Origin: Isoetes taiwanensis
Taxonomy: Eukaryota; Streptophyta; Lycopodiopsida; Isoetales; Isoetaceae
DNA: 64,000 nt
Direction: 5' to 3'
Assembly (NCBI GenBank): GCA_021234155.1
Contig: JAJEKV010000006.1
Span: forward strand, 28,624,271-28,688,270
Positions 37,023 to 45,928 of this stretch are shown here, in pieces. The position numbers and the translations under genes are program-made. Numbering within the stretch: the first letter of the stretch is position 1; every line of letters begins with the position of its first letter. The notes beneath the pieces are model-generated. The model did no database searches. It was not told the origin of the DNA and worked only from the letters and a program-made list of their open reading frames with translations.

Positions 37023-37036
37023 CAAGGTGGGGAGAA
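37023..37036 (+). promoter_or_regulatory. Polypurine tract, duplicated
   Basis: CAAGGTGGGGAGAA abuts the 3' LTR and is the expected plus-strand priming site. A near copy (CAAGGTGGGGAGA) lies at 36,983-36,995, with a short hairpin between the two. Confidence 0.75.
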
Positions 37037-38592
37037 TGTGACGTTCCAGCACAGTATACGGTCCCAGGACGTATACTGTACTGCCCCGTCACGCGTACAC
37101 GCCACTCCGACCGACGTGTACGCCAACGGATAGCCAGGTAAGTAGCCCTAGGGGCAACTTGCTAGGAGTGTTCATATATTATTAATGTGCACATGTGCAC
37201 ATTAATGTGGGCACACCTTTCCATGTTGGCATATTTTGCCACCTAGCCATTAAAGGCAAGTGGGGCCTTTCCAATTATCCCACATGCCAAAATGGGTAAT
37301 TGGAAACCCTAGCCTAAACCCCATGTCTATTTAGGGTAGGAAAACCCTAGCTTGCTAGTTTTTCGTCCTTAGGGTTTTAGAGCTCAGTTTTGGCTGCCCC
37401 AGGAGCCAAAACCGCCTCCCAGACGCCGCCCAAGCGAATTGCGCCATCAGTTCCCCTGAATTCGATCAGCCCAGCAGGATGGTTGAACTCAGGTCAGGAG
37501 GAGCCACTCAAGGATCAGGTATTTGGTCAATTTAATAGCTTAAGACGTCTTCTAGTCATAGAATCAGTAGGTTTAGACTATTAAGTTGCCCATAGCAGCT
37601 ATCTAGATCTTAGATCTCGGACACTAACTAAAGAACCTAACTCTATGATTAGATCTAGTCTTTAGTTCTTCTGTGATGTATTTGGATGATGTATTTCTGT
37701 GAACTCCTTGTATTGGGAAGGGGGGTAGAGGCTCTAAAGCTTGTGGTTGATGCTCCTAGAGTAGCCTCTCTAGCACACTGTAGATTCGGCCTGTGTACAA
37801 GAGCCACACCTGGTTGCGGGTGAAGGGGCCAGACTGGCTGAGAAGGAGGTTCATGTTCTGACTCTTGAACGATCCCTCTGGTGTGTAAAGCCTACCGGGG
37901 ATCATTGTGACTAGGCCTAATGGCTTACCACTGAGTGCGGGTAAGGCATGGGCTCGACACCCGTGAAGTGGTGTACACTTTCCAGTGGGTTCAGTCGAAT
38001 ACGGGCAGTGGCCCTCTAGTCACCTTGAGTCAGCATGTAGATCTCTGGAGGGAGTGATCCCTACCTGCCCCATCGGGACTGGGATGATGACCCCAGGAAT
38101 AGCCCTTCTGGCTATGCACCCGGCGGGCTACAGTCAGGTCCCGACACTTTTCAGCCTACTCTGCAAAGTGTGCACAGGAGGGGCGGATGGAGTGGACAAC
38201 CCTATGCCATGTTCTTATGCCAGCCAAATCCATTGCCATGAATTCTGTCTGCAATGAACTCTGGAGGCCCAAGCCGTCAGTCGTTCCCTTGAGTCTGAGC
38301 CTTGGGTAGGATTCCCTATGTGATGTGCTGATCATTGTCTATGCAGATGTTGATATACCACCCTTCCGGGTGGATGGAGGATTATGTTGTGTACTGACAT
38401 GTATATTTACGCTTCCGCAGCTAGGTAGGCCCTGAGGGAGACAGGGTAGAATGACACCTTCACTCTTCCCACTGGGACTCGTTACGGGTGCAGTGATACG
38501 TGGAGGGCCCTGTATCAGCATGGAGCTGGTGTGGGGGAAGAACTCCTGTTTGTATACGGTGAGAGCACCGTATACGAGTAGGGGACGTCACA
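37037..38592 (+). repeat. 3' LTR of copy B
   Basis: Starts TGTGACGTTCC and ends GGGGACGTCACA. It has a perfect 10-bp inverted repeat near each end (37,051-37,079 and 38,552-38,575), both built on GTATAC. It is the cleaner LTR of the pair. Confidence 0.92.
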
Positions 38593-38597
38593 ATACA

Positions 38598-39060
38598 TTT
38601 TGAATTTGCATTCAGAACCCAGTGAGAAACTAATTCAGAGGCGCTTCATTCCAATTTTGTGGGCGCTCCGTTGTCGATTGTGGGCGCTGTTGGTTGTTTT
38701 CTGGGCACTGTGTATGTGGGAGCAGGCGACCTCAGAATTGCAAAGTTTTCGCTCAATTTGAAGGGTTCAATTCAATTTCCTATTTCTGTGTATTTCCTGT
38801 TCGATTCAATTTTTTGTTTGCCACTACAGTTGCATGTTTAGATGCCAGTTTAGATGCATGTTCAGATGCATGTGTAGATGCATGTTCAGATGTATGTTAA
38901 GATGCCAAAGTTTGCATCTATTTGGTATCTGTGGAGTTCTCTATTGAATCTGGAAATTAGTCTGAAGCACACATTGGGTAGTTTGCTAGTCTGATGCTAA
39001 ACTTGGCTATACACTGTACTTGCCACATCATTTGTTAAGGTGGCATTCATTTGATTTCTT
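38598..39060. other. Flank between chromovirus and DUF8039-like gene
   Basis: Possible leader of the downstream gene. It contains a 12-bp tandem repeat (about 38,830-38,905, GATGCATGTTTA-type) that recurs at 39,215-39,305. No clear gene. Confidence 0.4.
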
Positions 39061-39064
39061 TACG

Positions 39065-39518
39065 AAGGAGGATATTAGCATGATTCATTGATGTTTTATC
39101 CTGAAACAGCAATTCAAAGGCTCGCCATTGGTCACAACGTTTCACCTCACCAAAATCGTGGTGGCGATCTTGTCAAGCCACTTCAGTTATTCGATCATCA
39201 TCACTTCAGTTGCATGTTTAGATGCCTGTTTCAGTGCATGTTTAGATGCTTGTTTCGGTGCATGTTTAGATGCATGTCCAGATGCATGTGTAGATGCATG
39301 TTTGTGGGTAGTTATGATGCCGAAATTTGCAAATATTTGATATGCATATCTGTGGAGATCATTTGTTAATGGGGGCATTCATTTGGTTTCTTTAGGAAGG
39401 GGGATATTAGCATGATTCATTGATGTTTTATCCTGAAACAGCAATTCAAAGGCTGACCATTGGTCACAACGTTTCACCTCATCAAAATCGCGGCGGCGAT
39501 CTTCTCAAGCACATTCAA
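39065..39518. repeat. Direct repeat of about 120 bp with TGCATGTTTAGA minisatellite between
   Basis: 39,065-39,185 and 39,396-39,518 are about 90% identical (from GGATATTAGCATGATTCATT to GGCGATCTT). Between them lies a minisatellite of 12-bp units (GATGCATGTTTA type), also seen at 38,830-38,905. The whole block looks like an unequal duplication upstream of the DUF8039-like coding part. Confidence 0.75.
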
Positions 39519-39631
39519 GGTAATATGTACTCTCATCTCGAATGCCCCTGATGTTGTTCCAGACTTAAGATTTGGTCCAACGGATCGCGGCCGCGATTTA
39601 TAACACTACTTTCTCATGTTATTGTTACAGG

Positions 39632-40066
39632 ATGGAGCTAAAGTGCATGTCATACAATGGCATTAAAGTTGCCGAGGGCAAAGTACACAGCTTTACTACT
39701 CATCATAATTTGCCCCTGCCTGAGGGATTCAAGGTCGTGTCGCTAGAAAGTATTTTCAATGGAGATCTGCCGTTGCCCTATCCTGAACCTGAGATTGATA
39801 CCCTTGAAGATTCAAAGGGGTCATTTATTCTTTGGCCCAGCAATGACATCTCAGACCCAGAAACTGCAGAAGATAATGCCATCACACCACCAGCACAGGT
39901 TAAATGCATAAATTGGTTGTGCATTCAAGACGAAGATGCAGAGCCTGAGGCATGCCCTCGACATGAAGGTATTTCAAGAGAGGAACTCATGGAGAAGACT
40001 TGCTCGTTGTTGCACTCTCCCCTCCTCTCCCCTTATAGTCGTTGCCGAGATGTCCTTAAAGGATAG
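39632..40066 (+). CDS. DUF8039-like transposon domain protein (fragment)
   Basis: From MELKCMSYNGIKVAEGKVHS the frame is open for 145 codons. It shows the pattern known from a domain found in plant transposon-associated proteins (CACTA/ULP type): x-VA-x-G-x-V ... LPLPEGFKVVSLESIFNGDLPLPYPEPE, then SKGSFILWPS. A CAG acceptor-like site just before the ATG suggests it is an exon. The frame runs into the SINE at about 40,015, so the true 3' end is lost or lies elsewhere. It could be a leftover of a DNA transposon or a domesticated gene. Assignment is by pattern memory only. Confidence 0.45.
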   Translation: MELKCMSYNGIKVAEGKVHSFTTHHNLPLPEGFKVVSLESIFNGDLPLPYPEPEIDTLEDSKGSFILWPSNDISDPETAEDNAITPPAQVKCINWLCIQDEDAEPEACPRHEGISREELMEKTCSLLHSPLLSPYSRCRDVLKG

Positions 40067-40690
40067 GCGTTTAATCTAGTGATGACACACTAGATCTAGC
40101 AACTAGAGGTCGCGAGTTCGAGACTGCCCAGAATCGCACTCTGAACTGTTGGGTGTGAAAGCCCACAGACGCAATGTAAAGTGGTTGGGGCAGGGCCCAA
40201 CCAAACAATGTAGTGTGGTGTGTGGTCACATGTCCAGTTGGATGCTGCCTAGTGCGTGACGTTAAAATCTTAAAAGGTATTCCCCTTTAGATGCCTTTTT
40301 GATATAAAGGTGTTCCCCTTTAATACCTTACTTTGCTTCCAATCCGCGACCCCATCCCTAAAACAACATAGTACTTGGGTTGCCAAATTTGGCATTGGAT
40401 TATTCTGGTGATGCCATGTGGCATACCATTCCATGGCAGAATATCTTAGATCCACCATTCCACATCTTTGGTTTCCGATCAGTTACCTGTTTTTTTTTCT
40501 TTTGATTGATTCTTTACAAGCCATAGCTTGAATACGGCCATGTTGCAGCTTGTTTAGCTTGTCGGAATAGCACTAGCCTTAGCTTAGCCATATCCATAGC
40601 TTTGAATCTCTCCTTTTTTGCTGTAGAAAAGGGAAGAAGACATGATCTCGACCTAGAAAGTAGGGCTAGCACAAGAACCTAGAAGCACAG
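40015..40690 (+). mobile_element. tRNA-derived SINE-like element, copy 1
   Basis: The head carries a pol III B-box match (GAGTTCGAGACTG, 40,114-40,126) and a weaker A-box (TAATCTAGTGATG, about 40,067). The rest matches the copy at 60,058-61,860 (minus strand) base for base apart from scattered changes. This copy lacks the 1.13-kb insertion and gives the empty site (TTGGG once, near 40,149). The length of about 650 bp is long for a SINE, so a SINE fused to another repeat is possible. Confidence 0.5.
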
Positions 40691-41739
40691 ACCTTATATT
40701 GGCTAAGAAAGCATCGCTTAGGGTACAGAAAGAAGCCGATAGCATAGAAGAAAAGATAACATAGAAGAAAGCCAGAAGAAAGCCGCTTACCATCCTCTTT
40801 CGTCTCACCAAAACCCCATCGCAGCAAAGCTTCATTTACAAAACCATCCTCTTTCTTTTCATGCTAACCCCATCCCTGCATCACCTACGCTGCATAGCTC
40901 TGTCGGCGCCATCATTGGAGGAGGAAGGGGCGGAAATCTTGGCTCCTCAGGTACCATATTGCCAGTTCAAAGCATATGGTCTGCCATTCCCCCGTGGCCG
41001 ATGACCCACTTCTGGCTAACATCGGTCGTGTGACCCCACCGGTCCACACCGAAATGGCATCCCATATGCCTTAAACCCCTAGATAATTGGATACCACTTT
41101 ATAAAATTCGTCCAAAAGGTAAAGGTGTCGTTTCGATGCCCTTGAAAAAGGTATTTATTCCCTTTAATTTTAGTGGTCCTAAAATAATCATAAAGATCTA
41201 AGTTCGAATAGTTGATAATTGCCCTCTTTTGCGAATAGATATCTCCTTTTGATTAGACCTTGAACCTCGACCCCTTCTTAATAGATATAATTTGATGTCC
41301 CCCTTTATAGCATATAGTATAAAGGTCTTACTTCATAAATATCCTTGCCTCCCCTCTATCCTTAGCGTGTCCCCCCTTATATCACCAGATCATATTGGAA
41401 TATTCATATAGCTTTGTCAGATTCTTATAGCTCTTTCACCGTGGACCACTCCCCCGTGCTTGTATCATAATAGGATGATATTTTATAGTTTAATTCGAGT
41501 AGTTATCAAGTTAAGTAGCACCTTATCATGATCCCAGATAAAGAAGAGATGGACATTCTGCTTGTACAACAGGAAAGATTCACCAAAGTTTCCCACAAGA
41601 AAAGAAAGCCATTCAAAAAAATAATCATAGAGACTTCCACGAAAGCAAAATAATATCCCATAAAGATGCACAAAAAATTATTTCGATTTCGAAATAAGCC
41701 AGGTAAAATTGAATTAAGTTGAGTTGAATAATTTTTGTC
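40691..41739. other. Stretch without a recognised gene
   Basis: Only short ORFs are present. A repeated polypyrimidine-rich tract (about 41,100-41,460) contains CCCCTT words. No domain is recognised. Confidence 0.35.
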
Positions 41740-42110
41740 ATCCACGAAGACCAAGTGGGCTATGGGACCCAAAAAAGAACGTGCAACAGACATATTACTA
41801 TTGGGTTAAAAAACCTCGCCCCAAAGAGTTTTCGAGGGAAAAACCGTGGCAGTAATAGGAATGCTGACAAACTATACAAATATACATGGTGAAATATTGT
41901 GCCACCTATTAAGATAGTGTACAAAGGCGATCGAAAGTAGATAAAGTGACGATCAAGGGCCGCTCTCCATAGAAGCAAGAAACCTATTTTTTGCAGCAGA
42001 ATTTGATATCGGGCCGTGGATTTCACTCCCAGTGCTCGTGCCAAGAAGGTCCTTTGCACCTGTTCCAAGTCATTCCAGATAGCAAAGGACAACACCAGGC
42101 CCCATAATTC
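41740..42110 (-). mobile_element. LINE 3'-end fragment with ORF2 C-terminus
   Basis: Minus-strand ORF 42,095-41,760 reads VQRTFLARALGVKSTARYQILLQ ... LLWRAALDRHFIYF, which resembles the region after the RT in plant non-LTR elements. It continues into the shared tail signature (FPRKLFGARFFNP) and ends near GGGTCCCATAGCCCACTTGGTCTTCGTGG read on the minus strand. No RT core is present. Confidence 0.5.
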
Positions 42111-42558
42111 GACCTCGTATAGAAGAACGGGCTACGACAACCAATCGACATATGGGACCAATCGGTTTATGGGACATAAGGTTACCTGTATTATAAAGAT
42201 GACATCCATTAAAGCTTTATCCAAGCAAGAGGAAGTTGTTAGCAAATAGCCAAACACTATCAACAACCTAATTAAGGAATTCCATGATCGTTTTCCCGAT
42301 GAGATAAGAGAACTGCCACTTTTCAGGTGAGTAAAGTGTGAAATCGTTCTTGCACCTACTACCAAGTCTACCGTAAGAATCCCTATAGAATGAGCACACC
42401 CGAGTTAACTAAGATCATGAAGCAGTTGCAGGAGCTTTTTAACCTAGGGTTCATTAGACCAAGTGTTTCACCCTTTGGAGCACCAATATTATTTGTTAAA
42501 AAGAAGAACAAAACCCTAAGAATGTGTATTGACTACTGTCAATCAAATAAGCACACTA
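42111..42558 (+). pseudogene. Older Ty3/gypsy pol, left part (interrupted in RT)
   Basis: Contains FHDRFPDEIRELP (42,280-42,318), then [39 protein letters not shown] and [12 protein letters not shown], that is, the start of RT. The frame is interrupted within the codon following KHT, exactly at the Helitron 5' end. The right part resumes in phase at 52,779. It is related to, but distinct from, the chromovirus at 25.5-38.6 kb. Confidence 0.85.
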
Positions 42559-42715
42559 TCTACTTTGTTAATTTGGGATTATCCGGCATGGCAAAAAAAG
42601 TTTTTCGAATTTTTTTAAAATTGATTTCCTAAGGTTTTCAAAGTTTTGGCCATCGGAAAAAAGTCCCGACACTCCAAAAAATCGGAAATGTTTTGGGCTT
42701 TGGGTTTTTGCAATT

Positions 42716-42859
42716 GGATTTCATTCGCTCGCCGATTATCCAATCGAGAGGTCATACTGCCGCATGGATGCCAGACAGAATTTGCATGGATCTGGTCGGC
42801 GCCTATGAGAATATCTTGAAGGGATTTTCAAGCAGGGGAATTTGCATCTTATCCCACAG
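42716..42859 (+). pseudogene. Exon-like fragment in Helitron
   Basis: An open stretch reads WMPDRICMDLVGAYENILK ... GICILSH and ends at CAG|GTGAGC, a strong splice donor. The protein is not recognised. It is probably captured gene DNA with the 5' side lost near the Helitron terminus. Confidence 0.35.
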
Positions 42860-42884
42860 GTGAGCATCGCTTTACCTTTGTTAA

Positions 42885-43092
42885 TTGTTCTTGAATCAGA
42901 TTATCCTCTATTTTTTCCTGTTGCACCCAGCAGATACATGATTCTTTAGCCCTATCTCGGAAAAAACATGCTTAGCTCTGCACATCTATTGTTCTTGAAT
43001 CAGATTATCTTCTATTTTTTCCTGTTGCACCCAGCATATACATGATATCTTAGCCCTATTTCGGCAAAAACATGCTTAGCTCTGCACATCTA
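42885..43092. repeat. Tandem duplication, 104-bp unit x2
   Basis: TTGTTCTTGAATCAGATTAT ... AGCTCTGCACATCTA occurs twice in direct succession with about 95% identity, directly downstream of the splice donor at 42,860. Confidence 0.9.
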
Positions 43093-44035
43093 TTCTTGAG
43101 TTGTTCTAAATTGGACAAAAGGTAACACGGTTTACTATTTATCTGTTTTGGAATGATATTTGATCAGCACGCAGGTAGACTCCTGTGTAGGAATGGTCGA
43201 TCAGTAGTTTCAACTTCGTCTTTCAGGTGGAGACTGGTCGTGCAAGGCCTTTTATTTTTTTGGAGTCTTCAGTCTGTTTATATCAAGGTTAATCCCAGCT
43301 TGCTCTTCTGCAATCTTAAGTTGCTCTTTTTACTTTTAGATATACAAGTTCCTTTACATTCTGAGATGGCCACATAAGTTGACATGGCACTGTGTCTTTG
43401 AATAATTATGAGCTGTAAACCACATCTGTCATAATATGGACTTCTTGGCAGCTATTGGATCAAATGTTGGTTGAAGATTAGGGCATCCAAGCATCAACCA
43501 AGTATTTGCAAACTTGGTTAATGTTGAAGCTTTGGTTTTGTTGTAGAGCCTTCTTTACGTTGTTGTAGAGCTTCTCTTTCCATAGCGTCGGGATTTAAAA
43601 GCATATAGGTGGGTACACAATAGCAATATCATTAAAAATGTTCTTTGCAATTTGGCATCTGCTTATCCATCTTATTTTCTAAGCTGTGAATGATTAACAT
43701 CCGTAAGTGTGTATTAAAAACATCCGTAAGTGTGTATTAAAAATTTCGTATCACTGATAATTGCAATAGCCTTAAAAGTGTTGGTAGAAAATGTGGTTTA
43801 TGCCAATGATACTCCAGTTGCTTTAAAGTATTTGCACTCTTGCTTTAAAATGTTATTTTATTTCAAACATGGAATGTTATTTTATTTCTTTGAGCTTGGT
43901 TTCAAGGGAACTTCTCAAGCATTTGATTCAGAGATCTCAATAGCAGTAATTATTACCTCAAGTAGATTCCACAAGATACTTTAAAGCTCATATGTTATTT
44001 GTTCTCTGCTTTCCTTATGCAGGTCAAACTTATGT
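43093..44035. other. Helitron interior without recognised gene
   Basis: Intron-like, T-rich sequence. A 21-bp direct duplication (ACATCCGTAAGTGTGTATTAA) lies at about 43,699-43,742. Confidence 0.4.
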
Positions 44036-44039
44036 AGGA

Positions 44040-45066
44040 AATCCCATCGATCCGAGACATCGGATCGCCATTCTAGAATGGGACGAGCATGCATGTTTTG
44101 CATGCATGCGGCGGCGCATGCCGGATTACGGTTGGGAGTTCGCTATTTTAGGTCGCGTTTACGCATCAACATCTCATCGGGCGCTTCCTCTTCTCTCGGT
44201 ACCTTATTCTCTTTGATTTGTTTCTTAAGGCGGGGAGGGGCTTCTTCCACGCTTGGTTTGGCCCATTGGCGTTTACGTCATCTTTGTGGCTTTGTCCTTT
44301 TCGGCCTCGGCCCTTCTTTAGCCTTCATCCCGTGACCTTAGTCCTCGATTCTAGTTTGATAAGGAAGTTCTGCGGTATTGGTGGTTTTTATTGGTTTTCA
44401 TCGCGAGCCCCATTCTAGAATCGCATCGATCAAGACCCGGATCGACATTCTAGAATGGGGCGACATGCATGTCTTGCATGCATGCATCGCGGCGCATGCC
44501 CTTTCTCGTTGGGGTTTCGCTATTTTAGGCGGTTACGCATCAACGTCTCATCGGCGCTTCCTCTTCTCTCGGTGAGCACCTTATTCTCTTTGAACCCACC
44601 CTCCCCCCTTCTTTGTTTATTGTATTGTTTATCATGTTTTTTCTTCCACCCATTTGGGTGATGCTTTTTCCACCCCCTGGGTGATGCTATCCTCTGGTAT
44701 GTTGTGTTGTCTCGTTTGTTGTGTTGGTGATGCGGTGTGCGGGTTGGCGAGCGGCATCTGTTTCGACTTCTCCATGCGGGGGTTTTTGGGAGCGATTTCT
44801 ATGCCTTACGTTTGTCCAAGCCCCTTGCCGAAGGCTTATCACTAGGGTTTTTCCTCGAAAACCCGAAAGGGCGGGGTTTTTTAATCCCGGTGATAAGCTT
44901 TCGGCAGGTACATCAGCCACTCATCTATTAGCATTGTATTTTTTGGGGTCCAAATGATATAATTGGATTTTCCCTTTATTTTTCGTGGGTAGTTCGCATG
45001 TGTGCAGCTACCCACTGTCCACCATTGTAGAAAATCTGCTGAGATGAATGAGAAGCCTATCTATCC
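44040..45066 (+). repeat. Left arm of 1-kb inverted repeat in Helitron
   Basis: In order: two ~160-bp units (44,040-44,200 and 44,410-44,580) with CATTCTAGAATGG, GCATGCATG and GGCGCTTCCTCTTCTCTCGG; a LINE-type tail (44,800-44,960); and GTGGGTAGTTCGCATG ... GCTGAGATGAATGAGAAGCC (44,985-45,055). The same blocks occur in reverse order and orientation at 51,330-52,465. Confidence 0.75.
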
Positions 45067-45469
45067 TGGATGCAACCACAGGAATCAAACACATTCATCT
45101 CCAGACTTCTATTTGTGGCTTTGTTATTATTCAAGATTGCTCTGCTTATGCTTCATAATTGCTCTGTAAGTGCCTATCAGATTATTGTGAGACTGCCTTG
45201 GGCAAGCAAAAATGTTTTGATTTCTTTTGCTCGATGATTCAAACTTATCCTTATAAGTGTGATGGGGTTTGAGGAGTTTCATTTGCATTTGATGTGTGGT
45301 CTAAACAGGTTACTGTTTGATGCAAACCATTTTATGTCGCTTTATTTCATCATTATAGATTGTAGGATTTAACTTGGCTCTCTTTTCTTCTTCAAATAGG
45401 ATCAAATTCTCACATTTTCAATCTTTTATTTGACTAATAAAAGCATCCTTGCAGCATATCTAAGACAGC

Positions 45470-45553
45470 CATGGGTGTTTCGGAAGATGAGTATGGCCAG
45501 AGTTTTAAGCGAGCTATGCTATGTGGCCATACTGATCTTCCAAAACACTCATG
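45470..45553 (+). ncRNA. miRNA-precursor-like hairpin, possible MIR482/2118 relation
   Basis: Two 30-nt arms (45,470-45,499 and 45,524-45,553) pair at 27 positions plus one G:U, around a 24-nt loop. The 5' arm contains ATGGGTGTTTCGGAAGA. The 3' arm contains TCTTCCAAAACACTCATGA. MIR482/2118 hairpins have a 5' arm resembling the NB-LRR P-loop codons (GxATGGGTGGxxTxGG) and a 3' product starting TCTTCC or TTTCC. The resemblance is partial and from memory. It may equally be a novel miRNA or a small fold-back repeat. It lies inside the Helitron, 130 bp upstream of captured exons. Confidence 0.4.
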
Positions 45554-45701
45554 ACTATACTTGCTCCACTTACAATATCCAGTATGCATCTCTTATACTC
45601 CGGGTATGCATCTTCTGAAGCTATGGCTAGGCTGAATAAGGTCTTTCTTTAGTTGAGCTATAGGTGCTTTTGAACCATGGCTGGCTTTTGTTTGAGTGCA
45701 G

Positions 45702-45928
45702 GTATACAGATGGTGATCCGTTCATTAGACTCCGGATTTTGATAGATGTCTGCTCGATCTGCTTTCAGTCTGCAATTCCGGTACCGAGATGCATGCTTCA
45801 ATTTATGATTTTATTTTGTGAGATATTTTTACTTTCAGAGAGTCCAGCAAGCTGCCGAAATGGATATTTTGCATCCAAGGGTGATACCATGTACTGAGTT
45901 TATGGAGTTTAAGGAGAATCACTTCTAG
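45702..45928 (+). pseudogene. Captured two-exon gene 3' end in Helitron
   Basis: Exon 45,702-45,780 (after GTGCAG, before GTACCG) reads YTDGDPFIRLRILIDVCSIC. Exon 45,839-45,928 (after TTTCAG) reads RVQQAAEMDILHPRVIPCTE and ends at TAG 45,926-45,928. Both are in compatible phase with canonical GT-AG borders, so a real spliced gene end has been captured, on the Helitron's plus strand. I do not recognise the family. Confidence 0.45.

Larger units (their letters stand above)
25512..38597 (+). mobile_element. Complete Ty3/gypsy chromovirus, copy B
   Basis: The 13.1-kb element is bounded by a 5-bp target duplication ATACA (25,512-25,516 and 38,593-38,597). LTRs of about 1.55 kb end in the inverted repeat TGTGACGT...ACGTCACA; the 5' LTR has lost one TG. 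The PBS matches initiator tRNA-Met and a PPT precedes the 3' LTR. Pol order is protease, RT, RNase H, integrase, chromodomain, which places it among chromoviruses. It is long for the group because about 4.2 kb of extra sequence with two TATA-ORF units lies between PBS and gag. Pol is nearly readable but has several frame shifts. The flanks join cleanly across the element, giving the empty site. Confidence 0.9.

Noticed and set aside
25517-38592. Dating the chromovirus insertion from LTR divergence
   Set aside because: LTR differences are dominated by CAG/CTG-site changes that look technical, so an age would be misleading.
40100-40140. Possible genuine tRNA gene (B-box GAGTTCGAGAC)
   Set aside because: The cloverleaf cannot be closed (no acceptor stem), and the same sequence heads a longer dispersed repeat, so SINE is the better call.
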